Assembly: GCF_030158565.1 (NCBI RefSeq)
Contig: NZ_JAOASQ010000045.1
Location: 1-47,596 of the forward strand
Direction: 5' to 3'
DNA: 47,596 bases
Source: Limnohabitans sp.
Lineage (GTDB): Bacteria > Pseudomonadota > Gammaproteobacteria > Burkholderiales > Burkholderiaceae_C
How positions within the stretch are numbered: position 1 is the first letter of the stretch; the number at the start of each line of letters is the position of its first letter. The position numbers and the translations under genes are program-made. The notes beneath the pieces are model-generated. The model saw only the letters and a list, made by a program, of their open reading frames with translations. It had not been told where the DNA came from and did not search any database. Below, one piece after another: positions 33,573-42,372 of the stretch.

Positions 33573-34856
33573 GTGCTGACGGCAATCATTGCTATTTTTG
33601 TTTTGGCTTATGCCGCTATTGCTTTTGAGCACCCACTCAAGATCAATAAAACCGCGACGGCTTTGCTGGCTGCAGGGGTGCTCTGGACCCTTTACGCACT
33701 TGGGAACACGGATGCTGAACAAGTGAGTCATCAATTGGGTGAGTCGCTGATGTCGACGGCTCAGATCGTGTTTTTCTTGATGGGGGCCATGGCCATTGTG
33801 GAGGTTGTGGATGCCCACAATGGATTTGAAATCCTCACCTCGCGCATCCAGACCCGTTCCTTGTCGGGTTTGATGTGGTTGGTTGGGCTGGTCACATTTT
33901 TTCTCAGCTCGGTGCTCGACAACTTGACGACAGCCATCGTGATGGTGTCGTTGATGAAAAAATTGCTGGACCAGCGTGAAGATCGTTTGTTTTTTGCCGG
34001 AGCCATCGTCATTGCCTCCAATGCAGGCGGCGCTTGGTCACCCATCGGCGATGTCACGACCACCATGCTTTGGATTGGCGGGCAGATCACGGCCCTGGAA
34101 ATCATGAAGGGGGTTTTTGTTGCCTCGTTGACCAGTTTGCTGGTGCCTTTGGCCGCCATGGCGTATGTGGTGCGTGGGCGTGAGGTGCTCTCACCAGCGC
34201 TTGCAGAGCGCGCCGATTTGACCGATACGCCGGCTTTTGAGCGCAATCTGATGTTTTGTTTGGGCTTGGGCATCCTGGTGGCTGTGCCGGTGTTCAAGGC
34301 ACTGACGCATTTGCCACCGTTCATGGGCATTTTGCTCGGCCTGGGCTTGTTGTGGCTGGTGGGTGATCTGGTGCACAAGGACAAAACCGACGAGGCCAAA
34401 GCCCACCTGACGCTGGTCAGCGCTTTGACCCGCATTGACATGAGCGCAGTGCTGTTTTTCGTGGGCATTTTGCTGTCGGTTGCCACGCTGGAGCACACCC
34501 ATATTCTGTCCTCGCTGGCGCAGTGGTTTGATCAAACTGTTGGGCGCCAGGATGTGATCGTCATGATCATTGGCTTGGTCAGTGCCGTGGTGGACAACGT
34601 GCCTTTGGTCGCAGCTTCCATGGGCATGTACAGCCTGACACAGTATCCGCCCGACAGTTTCCTGTGGGAATTTTTGGCTTATTGCGCAGGCACCGGTGGC
34701 TCGATCCTGATCATCGGTTCAGCCGCTGGGGTGGCTGCGATGGGGCTGGAAAAAATCGATTTTGTCTGGTACGTCAAGAAAATCAGCGTTTGGGCTTTGT
34801 TGGGCTATTTCGCTGGGGCCGCTTTGTACATCCTTCAGTTTCATTTGACGCACTGA
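33573..34856 (+). CDS. nhaD: NhaD-type Na+/H+ antiporter
   Basis: A 427-residue membrane protein with about 12 segments. NhaD signatures: FFLMGAMAIVEVVDAHNGFEIL near residue 66, SSVLDNLTTAIVMVSLMKKLL near residue 110, SNAGGAWSPIGDVTTTMLWI near residue 150 and SAVVDNVPLVAASMGMY near residue 330. NhaD exports Na+ or Li+ in exchange for protons. The start is GTG 33573, with AAGGGG seven bases upstream. It follows pncB after a single base, an unusual pairing with an NAD salvage gene. A second antiporter-like gene lies on the other side of pncB. Confidence 0.92.
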   Translation: MLTAIIAIFVLAYAAIAFEHPLKINKTATALLAAGVLWTLYALGNTDAEQVSHQLGESLMSTAQIVFFLMGAMAIVEVVDAHNGFEILTSRIQTRSLSGLMWLVGLVTFFLSSVLDNLTTAIVMVSLMKKLLDQREDRLFFAGAIVIASNAGGAWSPIGDVTTTMLWIGGQITALEIMKGVFVASLTSLLVPLAAMAYVVRGREVLSPALAERADLTDTPAFERNLMFCLGLGILVAVPVFKALTHLPPFMGILLGLGLLWLVGDLVHKDKTDEAKAHLTLVSALTRIDMSAVLFFVGILLSVATLEHTHILSSLAQWFDQTVGRQDVIVMIIGLVSAVVDNVPLVAASMGMYSLTQYPPDSFLWEFLAYCAGTGGSILIIGSAAGVAAMGLEKIDFVWYVKKISVWALLGYFAGAALYILQFHLTH

Positions 34857-34886
34857 ATGACCATGACCTGAATTTTGAGTGAAACC

Positions 34887-35873
34887 ATGAATAAACCTTC
34901 CATCTTGGTGGCACGCGCCATCTTCCCCGAGGTCCTGCAGTCTTTGACGCAGGTGTTTGAAGTCGAGAGCAACCAGGCCGATGAGGTTTGGTCTGCCGCA
35001 GAACTGACCCGCCGCATGCAGGGCAAAGTGGGCGCATTGACCACCGGCAGCGAGCGCATCGACGCTGCGCTGCTGCAAGCCAATCCTCAACTGCGCATCG
35101 TGGCCAACATGGCTGTGGGCTTCAACAACTTTGACGTGCCCGCCATGACCGCTGCGGGCGTGGTGGCCAGCAACACGCCTGACGTGCTGACCGAGACGAC
35201 TGCTGATTTTGGCTTTGCGCTGCTCATGGCCACAGCCCGCCGCATCACCGAAAGCGAGCATTTTCTGCGCGCAGGCCAGTGGACCAAGTGGAGCTACGAC
35301 ATGTTTGCCGGGGCCGAAGTGCACGGCTCAACCATTGGCATCATCGGCATGGGTCGCATTGGTCAGGGCATTGCCCGCCGCGCCGCGCACGGCTTTGGCA
35401 TGAATGTGATTTATCACAACCGCAGTCGCCTGAGCGCAGAGTTGGAAGCCGAGTGCAAAGCCCGTTATGTGAGCAAGGAAGAGCTGCTCAAGACTGCGGA
35501 CCATGTGATGTTGGTCGTGCCCTACAGCGCCGAGTCGCACCACACCATCGGCGCGGCCGAGCTGGCGCAAATGAAGCCCAGCGCCACGCTGGTCAACATT
35601 GCACGCGGCGGCATTGTGGACGATGCGGCTTTGGCCAAAGCCCTGGCTGCGCGCCAAATCGCTGCGGCGGGCATCGATGTGTTCGAGGGCGAGCCCTCGG
35701 TTCACCCCGATTTGCTCAAGGTGCCCAATGTGGTGCTCACGCCGCACATTGCCAGCGCCACCGTCAAGACGCGCCGCGCCATGGCCCAGCTGGCGGCCGA
35801 CAACCTGATCGGGTTCTTCACGCAAGGCCGGGCGGTGACGCCGCTCAACACGGTGGCCGGACGCGCCGCATGA
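34887..35873 (+). CDS. D-2-hydroxyacid dehydrogenase (glyoxylate/hydroxypyruvate reductase type)
   Basis: A 328-residue NAD(P)-dependent enzyme. The nucleotide motif GIIGMGRIGQGIARRA lies near residue 150. The catalytic set is Arg in NIARGGIVDD (near 236), Glu in FEGEPSVHPDLL (near 265) and His in TPHIASATVKTR (near 283). The pattern fits glyoxylate/hydroxypyruvate reductases and D-lactate dehydrogenase relatives. ATG 34887 is preferred to a TTG at 34875. Its TGA overlaps the rmuC ATG (35870-35873), coupling the two. Confidence 0.92.
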   Translation: MNKPSILVARAIFPEVLQSLTQVFEVESNQADEVWSAAELTRRMQGKVGALTTGSERIDAALLQANPQLRIVANMAVGFNNFDVPAMTAAGVVASNTPDVLTETTADFGFALLMATARRITESEHFLRAGQWTKWSYDMFAGAEVHGSTIGIIGMGRIGQGIARRAAHGFGMNVIYHNRSRLSAELEAECKARYVSKEELLKTADHVMLVVPYSAESHHTIGAAELAQMKPSATLVNIARGGIVDDAALAKALAARQIAAAGIDVFEGEPSVHPDLLKVPNVVLTPHIASATVKTRRAMAQLAADNLIGFFTQGRAVTPLNTVAGRAA

Positions 35874-37243
35874 ACGAAACCTGGCTGCTGATCGCCCTGG
35901 TGGCGCTGAACCTGGTCTTGCTGGTGCTGCTTGTGCTCCGCAAGCCCGCACCGCAAGAAGACAGCCCGGAACGCCAAGCGCGGTTGGCCGAGCAATCGGC
36001 CTGGCAACAGCAACAGTTCGAGGCCGTGCAAGGCCAGACCGAGCGCTTGGAGCGCGAACTGCGCACCGAGATCAGCCAGTCGGGCGTGCAGGGTCGGCAA
36101 GAGGCCATGCAGACGCTGACCTTGTTTCAGCAATCGCTGTTGCAACAAAGTGCCGAGGCCACCCGCACCCAAAACCAGCAGATCGATGCCTTGGCCCAGC
36201 AACTGGCCTTGCTGCAGAAAAGCCTGACCGACAGCTTGGCGCAGCAGGTCAATGCGCTGTCGGAGGCCAACGCCCGCCGCCTGACCGAGATGCGCGGCAC
36301 CATGGAAACCCAGCTGGCCCAGCTGCAACAAAGCAACGCCGCCAAGCTCGACGAAATGCGCCAGACCGTCGACGAAAAACTTCAGGCCACGCTGCAAGCC
36401 CGGCTGGGTGAGAGCTTCAAGCAAGTGGCCGACCGGCTGGAGCAGGTGCACAAGGGCCTGGGCGAGATGCACACCCTGGCGCAAGGCGTGGGCGATCTCA
36501 AGCACCTGCTGACCAACGTCAAGACCCGTGGCATGTTTGGCGAGGCGCAGCTTGCTTCTTTGCTGGAACAGGTGCTGACCCCCGAGCAATACGCCGTGCA
36601 GGTGGCCACGCGCCCCGGCGACAAAAACCGGGTGGACTTTGCCATTCGCTTGCCCGGCCGCTCTGACAGCGGCCAACCTGTGTGGCTGCCGATCGATGCG
36701 AAGTTTCCCAACGAAGACTACGAGCGCCTGCTCGAAGCCCAGGGCCGTGCCGATCCGGTGCAGGCCGAGCTGTGCGCCAAGGCACTTGAAGCCCGCATCA
36801 AGCTCGAAGCCAAGTCGATCGCCGACAAATACCTGGAGCCGCCGCACACCACCGACTTTGCTGTGATGTTTTTGCCCACCGAAGGCCTGTATGCCGAGGT
36901 CTTGCGCCGCCCAGGTTTGATGGAAGCCTTGCAGCGCGACCACCGCGTCACGCTGGCGGGTCCGACCAATTTGATGGCCATGCTCAACGCCCTGCAAATG
37001 GGCTTCAGAACTCTGGCGCTCGAAAAGCGCTCCAGCGAAGTCTGGCAGGTGTTGGGCGCGGTCAAAACCGAGTTCGGCAAGTTTGGCGATGTGCTCGACA
37101 AGGTGCGCAACCAGACGCAAACCGTGCTCAACACGCTCGACCAGGCGCAGACCCGTAGCAACGTGATGAACCGCGCCTTGCGGCAGGTGGATGCCTTGCC
37201 CGAGTCCGACGCGCAGGCCTTGCTGCCCGGTGGCGATGCCTGA
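35870..37243 (+). CDS. rmuC: DNA recombination protein RmuC
   Basis: A 457-residue protein with one N-terminal membrane segment (LLIALVALNLVLLVLLVLR), a coiled coil (residues about 35-190) and the RmuC domain (about 210-420). The domain contains GMFGEAQLASLLEQVLTPEQY, LPIDAKFPNEDYERLLEAQ and FLPTEGLYAEVLRR, with a PD-(D/E)xK-like nuclease core. RmuC limits inversions between short repeats. It overlaps the dehydrogenase gene by four bases and the MFS gene starts 12 bases later. Confidence 0.95.
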   Translation: MNETWLLIALVALNLVLLVLLVLRKPAPQEDSPERQARLAEQSAWQQQQFEAVQGQTERLERELRTEISQSGVQGRQEAMQTLTLFQQSLLQQSAEATRTQNQQIDALAQQLALLQKSLTDSLAQQVNALSEANARRLTEMRGTMETQLAQLQQSNAAKLDEMRQTVDEKLQATLQARLGESFKQVADRLEQVHKGLGEMHTLAQGVGDLKHLLTNVKTRGMFGEAQLASLLEQVLTPEQYAVQVATRPGDKNRVDFAIRLPGRSDSGQPVWLPIDAKFPNEDYERLLEAQGRADPVQAELCAKALEARIKLEAKSIADKYLEPPHTTDFAVMFLPTEGLYAEVLRRPGLMEALQRDHRVTLAGPTNLMAMLNALQMGFRTLALEKRSSEVWQVLGAVKTEFGKFGDVLDKVRNQTQTVLNTLDQAQTRSNVMNRALRQVDALPESDAQALLPGGDA

Positions 37244-37255
37244 TCGGCGCTGGGC

Positions 37256-38440
37256 ATGAAGCGCGAACTCACGCGCCTGATTGCCGGGCAAATTTTTCTG
37301 CACGCCTGCATGGCGGGCACCCGCATGGCCGTGCCCTTGCTGGCTTTGCAGCAGGGCTTCAGCGCCATGGCCGTGGGGGCTTTGCTGGCCTTGTTTGCAT
37401 TGACCCAGGTGTTTCTGGCTTTGCCGGCAGGGCGCTACGCCGACCGCAAAGGCTTGAAAGCCCCGTTGGCCTTGAGCGTGGCCATCGCCTTCACCGGCGT
37501 GAGCCTGTCGGCGATTTGGCCTATTTTCCCGATGTTGTGCGTGAGCGCCTTGGCCTCGGGTGGCGCCACCGGGATGGCGGTCATTGCCTTGCAGCGCCAT
37601 GTGGGCCGTTTGGCCCATGGGCCTGCCGAGCTGAAAAGTGCTTTCAGCTGGCTCTCGATCGGTCCAGCCATTTCCAACTTTCTGGGGCCTGTGCTGGCGG
37701 GCTTGATGATCGACTTTGCCGGACCAGCGCGTGCGCATGAGACGGGCTTTCGGGTCGCGTTTTTGCTGATGGCCTTGTTGCCTTTGCTCACTTTGCTGTG
37801 TGTGCGCCGTGTGCGCGAAAAGACGTCACCCGTGCTTGAAGGCCCCAAAGAAAAAAAGCATGTGCTGGACCTGCTGCACCAGCCCATGATGCTGCGCTTG
37901 TTGGGGGTCAACTGGTTGCTGTCTTCCTGCTGGGATGTGCATACCTTTGTGGTGCCTTTGCTGGGGCACGAGCGCGGTTTGAGCGCTTCGGTGGTGGGCA
38001 CCATCCTCGGGTCATTCGCGGTGGCGGCGGCCACCATTCGGCTGTGTTTGCCCTGGGTCTCACGCCATCTGCACGAATACCAGATCATCACCACCTCCAT
38101 GGTGTGCACGGCGGTCTTGTTTGGGGCCTACCCCTTTATGCCCACGCCCTGGGCCATGGGCATGTGTTCGGTCTTATTGGGTTTGGTGCTGGGCGCTGTG
38201 CAGCCCATGATCATGAGCACCTTGCACCAGATCACCCCTGCGCACCGTCAGGGCGAGGCGCTGGGCCTGCGCTTGATGAGCATCAACGCCTCCAGCGTCC
38301 TGATGCCTATGTTGTTTGGTGCAGCCGGGGCCATTGCGGGCGTGGCGCCGGTGTTCTGGGTGGTGGGGGCGGCGGTGGGGCTCGGGGCCAAGTCGGCCTT
38401 CAAGCTGCGCCCACATGGACACATGACCCCAAGAGCTTGA
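37256..38440 (+). CDS. MFS transporter
   Basis: A 394-residue inner-membrane protein with 12 predicted membrane segments. The loop GRYADRKGLKAPL after segment 2 is the classical MFS motif A (G-x-x-x-D-R-x-G-x-R/K). SLLGLVLGAVQPMIMSTLHQITPAHRQGEALGLRLM in the C-half resembles drug/metabolite exporters. The substrate is not evident. The start is 12 bases after the rmuC stop, so it is probably in that operon. A palindromic repeat element begins seven bases past the stop. Confidence 0.88.
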   Translation: MKRELTRLIAGQIFLHACMAGTRMAVPLLALQQGFSAMAVGALLALFALTQVFLALPAGRYADRKGLKAPLALSVAIAFTGVSLSAIWPIFPMLCVSALASGGATGMAVIALQRHVGRLAHGPAELKSAFSWLSIGPAISNFLGPVLAGLMIDFAGPARAHETGFRVAFLLMALLPLLTLLCVRRVREKTSPVLEGPKEKKHVLDLLHQPMMLRLLGVNWLLSSCWDVHTFVVPLLGHERGLSASVVGTILGSFAVAAATIRLCLPWVSRHLHEYQIITTSMVCTAVLFGAYPFMPTPWAMGMCSVLLGLVLGAVQPMIMSTLHQITPAHRQGEALGLRLMSINASSVLMPMLFGAAGAIAGVAPVFWVVGAAVGLGAKSAFKLRPHGHMTPRA

Positions 38441-38446
38441 GAGGGC

Positions 38447-38514
38447 GGGTCATGCCGGACTTGATCCGGCATCCAGGTGTTTCCTGATGGACCCCGGATC
38501 AAGTCCGGGGTGAC
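38447..38514. repeat. Dispersed-type palindromic repeat element
   Basis: CCGGACTTGATCCGG (38455-38469) and its exact reverse complement CCGGATCAAGTCCGG (38494-38508) lie in inverted order, and each half is itself a small hairpin. The outer ends GGGTCATG and GGGGTGAC extend the symmetry in part. Similar GGATCAAGTCCGGGGTGAC-type elements are scattered in many proteobacterial genomes, usually between genes. Confidence 0.8.
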
Positions 38515-38541
38515 AAGGTGGTAGTCCGGGGTGAAACGAGC

Positions 38542-38625
38542 TTGGTTCTGGGTGACACAGGGTTGGTTCGAAGTGACACAGGGTTGGTTCGAAGTGACAC
38601 AGGGTTGGTTCGGGGTGACACGGCG
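38542..38625. repeat. Four 21-bp tandem repeats
   Basis: Units start at 38542, 38563, 38584 and 38605. Units 2 and 3 are identical (TTGGTTCGAAGTGACACAGGG), and units 1 and 4 differ by a few bases. A degenerate fifth unit may precede them at 38521. The GGGGTGACA core is shared with the end of the palindromic element next to it, so the array may have grown from that element. Being a multiple of three, it keeps open frames that are not genes. Confidence 0.85.
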
Positions 38626-38666
38626 TTGTTCTACCGGACACGGTGTTTGCCGATCCTTCCTTGTCT

Positions 38667-39545
38667 TCAGGCCTCAGGCACATTCAGTTGGTAGAAGTCG
38701 CAAATGGCTTTCCAGGCGGCTTCGGGTGTGTCCACGTAGCGGAACAGCTGGAGGTCTTCGGCGGAAATCGTACCTTCATCGACCAGAACTTCCATGTTGA
38801 TCAGGCGCGTCCAGTAATCGGTCCCAAACAGCAAGATCGGCACCCGGCGTGCTTTGCGGGTCTGCACCAAGGTCATCACCTCGAACAATTCATCGAGCGT
38901 GCCAAAGCCGCCTGGAAAGGCGACCAAGGCTTTGGCACGCATCATGAAATGCATTTTTCGCAGTGCAAAGTAGTGGAACTTGAAGCTCAGATCCGGCGTG
39001 ACATAGGGGTTGGGGTGTTGCTCGTGCGGCAAAGCGATGTTCAGTGCCACCGAGGGCATGCCGACTTCGTGGGCTCCCCGGTTGGCTGCTTCCATGATGC
39101 CGGGGCCACCGCCCGTGCAGATGTAGAGCTTTTCATCCTGCGGCAGGCAACGGCAAGATTGGGCGACCAGTTGTGCAAAGGTGCGGGCTTTTTCGTAGTG
39201 CAGTGCGTTGCGCACCTGAGTCAAGGCCTGGGCAATGGCGGGGGCCTGTGCCGTTTGCTGGGCGGCCTGGAGTCGGGCTTGCGCTGTGGCCATGTCGGTG
39301 AATCGGGCGCTGCCAAACACCACCACGGTGTGCTCAATGCCGGCTTCGGTCTGGGCCAGATCGGGCTTGAGCATTTCCAGTTGCAAGCGTACCCCACGGG
39401 TTTCGCGGCGCAAGAGGAATTCAGGGTCGGCAAAGGCCAGACGTTCTGCTTGCGGCTCCAGCCAGCCGGCATCGTGAAAATCGGTTTGGGTTTCAGCCCA
39501 AGCGTGGGGAATGGAAGGGGACTTGAGGTCTTGGATCGATTGCAT
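38667..39545 (-). CDS. LOG family protein (TIGR00730-like)
   Basis: A 292-residue cytoplasmic protein with the Rossmann-like LOG fold. The motif ICTGGGPGIMEAANRGAHE (near residue 145) and the PGGFGTLDELFEV motif (near residue 215) are the nucleotide-binding signatures of cytokinin riboside 5'-monophosphate phosphoribohydrolases, which release the base from a nucleoside monophosphate. The protein carries about 100 extra N-terminal residues relative to the short LOG enzymes. ATG 39545 is chosen; ATG 39584 is possible. Confidence 0.85.
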   Translation of the reverse strand: MQSIQDLKSPSIPHAWAETQTDFHDAGWLEPQAERLAFADPEFLLRRETRGVRLQLEMLKPDLAQTEAGIEHTVVVFGSARFTDMATAQARLQAAQQTAQAPAIAQALTQVRNALHYEKARTFAQLVAQSCRCLPQDEKLYICTGGGPGIMEAANRGAHEVGMPSVALNIALPHEQHPNPYVTPDLSFKFHYFALRKMHFMMRAKALVAFPGGFGTLDELFEVMTLVQTRKARRVPILLFGTDYWTRLINMEVLVDEGTISAEDLQLFRYVDTPEAAWKAICDFYQLNVPEA

Positions 39546-39602
39546 GCTGCCATTGTGCATCTGGCCTGCGGTGCCAAGCGACACGGCGGTTTCGATGCCC
39601 CC

Positions 39603-39632
39603 ATGAAAAAAGCCCCTTGCGGGGCTTTCTGT
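39603..39632 (-). terminator. Rho-independent terminator of efp
   Basis: On the minus strand, AAAGCCCC-GCAA-GGGGCTTTTTTC forms a strong hairpin with a T tract, 18 bases past the efp stop. Confidence 0.85.
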
Positions 39633-39649
39633 TCAGGCCGATCTGAAGA

Positions 39650-40204
39650 TCAGACGCGCTTACGGTATTCGCCGGTGCGGGTGTCGATTTCGATCTTGTC
39701 GCCTTGGCTCACGAACAAAGGCACGGGCACTTCCATGCCAGTGGCGATCTTGGCGGGCTTGAGCACTTTGCCCGATGTGTCGCCTTTGACGGCTGGCTCG
39801 GTCCAGGTGATCTCGCGCACCACGCTGGTGGGCAATTCCACCGAGATGGCTTTCTCGTTGTAGAACACCACTTCGAGTTCCATGCCGTCTTCGAGGTAGT
39901 TCAGGGCGTCGCCCATGTTGGTGGCTTCGACTTCGTACTGGTTGAAATCGGTGTCCATGCAAACGTACATCGGGTCAGCGAAGTAAGAGTAGGTGCACTC
40001 TTTCTTGTCCAGAATGACCTGGTCCATCTTGTCGTCGGCGCGGAACACGACTTCGGTGCCGAAGTTGGCGATCAAGCTTTTGAGCTTCATGCGCACGGTG
40101 GACGAGCCACGGCCGCCGCGTTGGTATTCGGTGCGCAGGACGACCATGGGGTCTTTGCCGTGCATGATGACGTTGCCGACGCGGATTTCTTGAGCGGTTT
40201 TCAT
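39650..40204 (-). CDS. efp: Elongation factor P, arginine-32 type
   Basis: EF-P rescues ribosomes stalled at consecutive prolines. The 184-residue protein has three beta-barrel domains and ends EYRKRV. The tip of domain I reads [13 protein letters not shown], placing arginine at position 32 rather than the lysine modified in E. coli. Arg32-type EF-P is activated by rhamnosylation by EarP, whose gene lies 1.1 kb upstream on the same strand. Separate terminators suggest that efp is its own unit. The start is ATG 40204. Confidence 0.97.
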   Translation of the reverse strand: MKTAQEIRVGNVIMHGKDPMVVLRTEYQRGGRGSSTVRMKLKSLIANFGTEVVFRADDKMDQVILDKKECTYSYFADPMYVCMDTDFNQYEVEATNMGDALNYLEDGMELEVVFYNEKAISVELPTSVVREITWTEPAVKGDTSGKVLKPAKIATGMEVPVPLFVSQGDKIEIDTRTGEYRKRV

Positions 40205-40301
40205 AGGAATTGAGTCTGAAATGAAAAAGGGTGGCTTGAAGCCAAGCCCTTTATTCTAACCTGCGAGGGCTGGGTTTGCTTCTGCCAACAGCGACTTGGG
40301 A

Positions 40302-40727
40302 TCAATCCCGGGTCGTCAGGCCATGGGCCAAAGCACCCAGCACAATGCCACCCAAAGCCCACAGGATGTCGGTGTTGCCCGTGCCCAAAGCCGCAATGGC
40401 CGGGCCGGGGCAAACACCCGACAAGCCCCAGCCCACGCCAAAAATGGCCGAGCCGATCACGGTCTGGCGGTTCCAGCTGGCAGGCTGGGTGAGGAACTGT
40501 CCGCCCAGCAGGGGGCGTGCGAACCAGCGCGGAAATCCCTTGTAGGCCAGCATGGCCAGACCGGCCGCGCCGCCCATGACCAGCATCAAGCCCCAGTCCT
40601 TGAACTGCAAAAAGCCCAGGACCACCTCGGGCTGGACCATGGTGGCGAGTGACAGGCCAAAGCCAAACAGGGCACCGGCCAGCAGGGTGACCAGCGCTTT
40701 GGAAAAAGTCAGGGTATTCGGGTTCAT
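40302..40727 (-). CDS. YeeE/YedE family membrane protein, second half of pair
   Basis: A 141-residue membrane protein with four segments, of the DUF6691 (YeeE/YedE C-half) type. Features include GALFGFGLSLATMVQPEVVLGFLQF, a central ADGAAG-like glycine-rich region, and the motif GVGWGLSGVCPGPAIAALG with a conserved cysteine. YeeE/YedE proteins take up sulfur species such as thiosulfate. The start overlaps the stop of the preceding half by four bases (40724-40727), so the two are translated together and probably form one channel. Confidence 0.88.
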   Translation of the reverse strand: MNPNTLTFSKALVTLLAGALFGFGLSLATMVQPEVVLGFLQFKDWGLMLVMGGAAGLAMLAYKGFPRWFARPLLGGQFLTQPASWNRQTVIGSAIFGVGWGLSGVCPGPAIAALGTGNTDILWALGGIVLGALAHGLTTRD

Positions 40728-41209
40728 GCCAGGCTCCAGGCGATCAGGTTGGCGGTCAAAAAGGCGGTGGCCATGAAAGTCAGCACCGCGCCCAGCGATG
40801 GCAGTTGCAATGAGCCCAGCCCGCAAATGCCATGGCCTGAGGTGCAGCCGTTGCCAAGGCGCGCACCGTAACCCACCAGAAAACCACCCACCAGCAGCTG
40901 CCACACCGGCACGTGGGTGTGCTGTGCTTGGCCGCCCGCCAATGCAAAGCGCCAGACCAGTGCCCCCAGCACCACGCCCAAGGCGTAGACCAGACGCCAG
41001 CTGCGGGAGCCGAGAAAGCGCTCTTGCTGAAAGAAGGGGCGCTTGAACACCCAGGACCAGCTGCTGGAAAAGACGGTGCTCATGCCACCGACCCAGCCGT
41101 TGAACAAATAAAGCAGCGCCACGCCAGCGCCAATCGTCAGGCCGCCCAGCAGGTAGTGCTGCCAGCCAAACGGGAATAAGGTTGGGAAGAGAGTGTCGAT
41201 GAGGGTCAT
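40724..41209 (-). CDS. YeeE/YedE family membrane protein, first half of pair
   Basis: A 161-residue membrane protein with five predicted segments. The signature GYGARLGNGCTSGHGICGLGSL (near residue 115) carries the conserved cysteines that relay thiosulfate or related sulfur compounds in TsuA/YeeE proteins. Together with the following 141-residue partner it makes up the two repeats that in TsuA occur on one chain. The pair sits between efp and earP. No SoxYZ or rhodanese gene is adjacent. Confidence 0.9.
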   Translation of the reverse strand: MTLIDTLFPTLFPFGWQHYLLGGLTIGAGVALLYLFNGWVGGMSTVFSSSWSWVFKRPFFQQERFLGSRSWRLVYALGVVLGALVWRFALAGGQAQHTHVPVWQLLVGGFLVGYGARLGNGCTSGHGICGLGSLQLPSLGAVLTFMATAFLTANLIAWSLA

Positions 41210-41236
41210 GGGGCCGGATTATCCCTGCAGCTGAAG

Positions 41237-42325
41237 TCAGGCGTTTGTCGTCTGGGTTGGAAAAAAGTCCATGAGTTGGGCGTGCAATGCGTTTTGTGTG
41301 AGCAGTCCGGCGCGTGCAGCTGTGGCACAGGCGGACCAAGTCTCGCGGGTCTCGGCGTTCAATGTGGGCCAAGCTGTGTTTTCAATGCCATTCCAAATCC
41401 GATGCGCCCGCCGCAGGCTCTCCGGCGCTTGCATCCAGTCCAAAAACGCCTCCAGCTTGGCATGGTGCGCGTTGTCGTCTTGCGGGTAGATGTGCCAGAT
41501 GAAGGCTTGGCCCGCCCACAGGGCGCGCACCAGCGAGTCTTCGCCGCGCACAAAGTTGAGGTCGCAGGCCCAGAGCATTTCGTCGAAGCCATTTTGGTGG
41601 GTGTAGGGCAGGGCGCTCCAGCTGGGGTGCACGGGCATGTGGGCCAGTGCTTGTTGCACCGCCGCCAGCGGGCGGCCGGGGGTGACCAGCAGGTGGTGGG
41701 GCGTGTCCACAAGTTGGGCCAACAGTTGGGGCAGGGCGGCGGGCTCGTAGCAAAACAGGCTGATCAGCAGGCCGTCCGGTGCCAGGCTTGGGGCGTGCTT
41801 TTGACGCCATGCATCCCGGTCGAAATGCTGTTGTCTGTCCAGCAGGTCGGTTTCGCGCAGCAGGCCGCCCGTGTCTGCCGTGAAGCCGGGGTAGAAAAAG
41901 TGTTTGGTCCAGCCTTTGGCCGGGCCGCTCATCACGGGCGAGGGCAGGCGGTGCATGCGCGGCACCCAGTCCTCTGCGCTCAGGTATTCGAGGTTGATCC
42001 AGGCCGGTTGTTTCGCGTGCGTGGCGACGCCATGGGTGACAAAGGCTTCGGGCAGGGTGCAGCCAAAGGCTTCGATCCACACATCGGCGGGCCTCAAGCC
42101 GTGCAGCACTTCGCTTTGGCTGCCATCAGACCAGGGCAGCACCTGCAAGTGGGGCAGGGCGTGGGCGTCAGGGGCCATCCAACTGAGGGCCGAGGTATCG
42201 TCCACCCACAGGCGCACCGACTGGCCTTGGGCCAGCAGCTGGCGCGTGAGCCGCCAGCACACACCCAGGTCGCCATGGTTGTCGATGACGGTGCAAAAAA
42301 TGTCCCAGAGGCGGTGCGTCTTCAT
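41237..42325 (-). CDS. earP: EF-P arginine rhamnosyltransferase EarP
   Basis: A 362-residue cytoplasmic glycosyltransferase (formerly DUF2331) that transfers rhamnose from dTDP-rhamnose to Arg32 of EF-P. The N-terminal [20 protein letters not shown] is the family hallmark; the C-terminal domain contains [35 protein letters not shown], which binds the nucleotide sugar. ATG 42325 is used instead of a TTG at 42346. It lies upstream of the YeeE/YedE pair (27 bases) and in the same orientation as efp, and is divergent from uvrC by 47 bases. Confidence 0.96.
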   Translation of the reverse strand: MKTHRLWDIFCTVIDNHGDLGVCWRLTRQLLAQGQSVRLWVDDTSALSWMAPDAHALPHLQVLPWSDGSQSEVLHGLRPADVWIEAFGCTLPEAFVTHGVATHAKQPAWINLEYLSAEDWVPRMHRLPSPVMSGPAKGWTKHFFYPGFTADTGGLLRETDLLDRQQHFDRDAWRQKHAPSLAPDGLLISLFCYEPAALPQLLAQLVDTPHHLLVTPGRPLAAVQQALAHMPVHPSWSALPYTHQNGFDEMLWACDLNFVRGEDSLVRALWAGQAFIWHIYPQDDNAHHAKLEAFLDWMQAPESLRRAHRIWNGIENTAWPTLNAETRETWSACATAARAGLLTQNALHAQLMDFFPTQTTNA

Positions 42326-42372
42326 GGGAGGAGATTGTCGGGGCAAAGTGTTTCACCGTCACAATACGCGCC

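Noticed and set aside
35702..37738. 678-residue open frame opposite rmuC and the MFS gene
   Set aside because: Spans two real genes on the other strand; His/Gln/Leu-rich shadow with no domain.
38542..38625. Possible CRISPR array
   Set aside because: Repeats are contiguous with no spacers, too short, and no cas genes are present.
38450..38683. Open frame with repeated CHFEPTL units
   Set aside because: Translation of the 21-bp tandem repeats and the palindromic element; the repeat length is a multiple of three, so frames stay open by chance.
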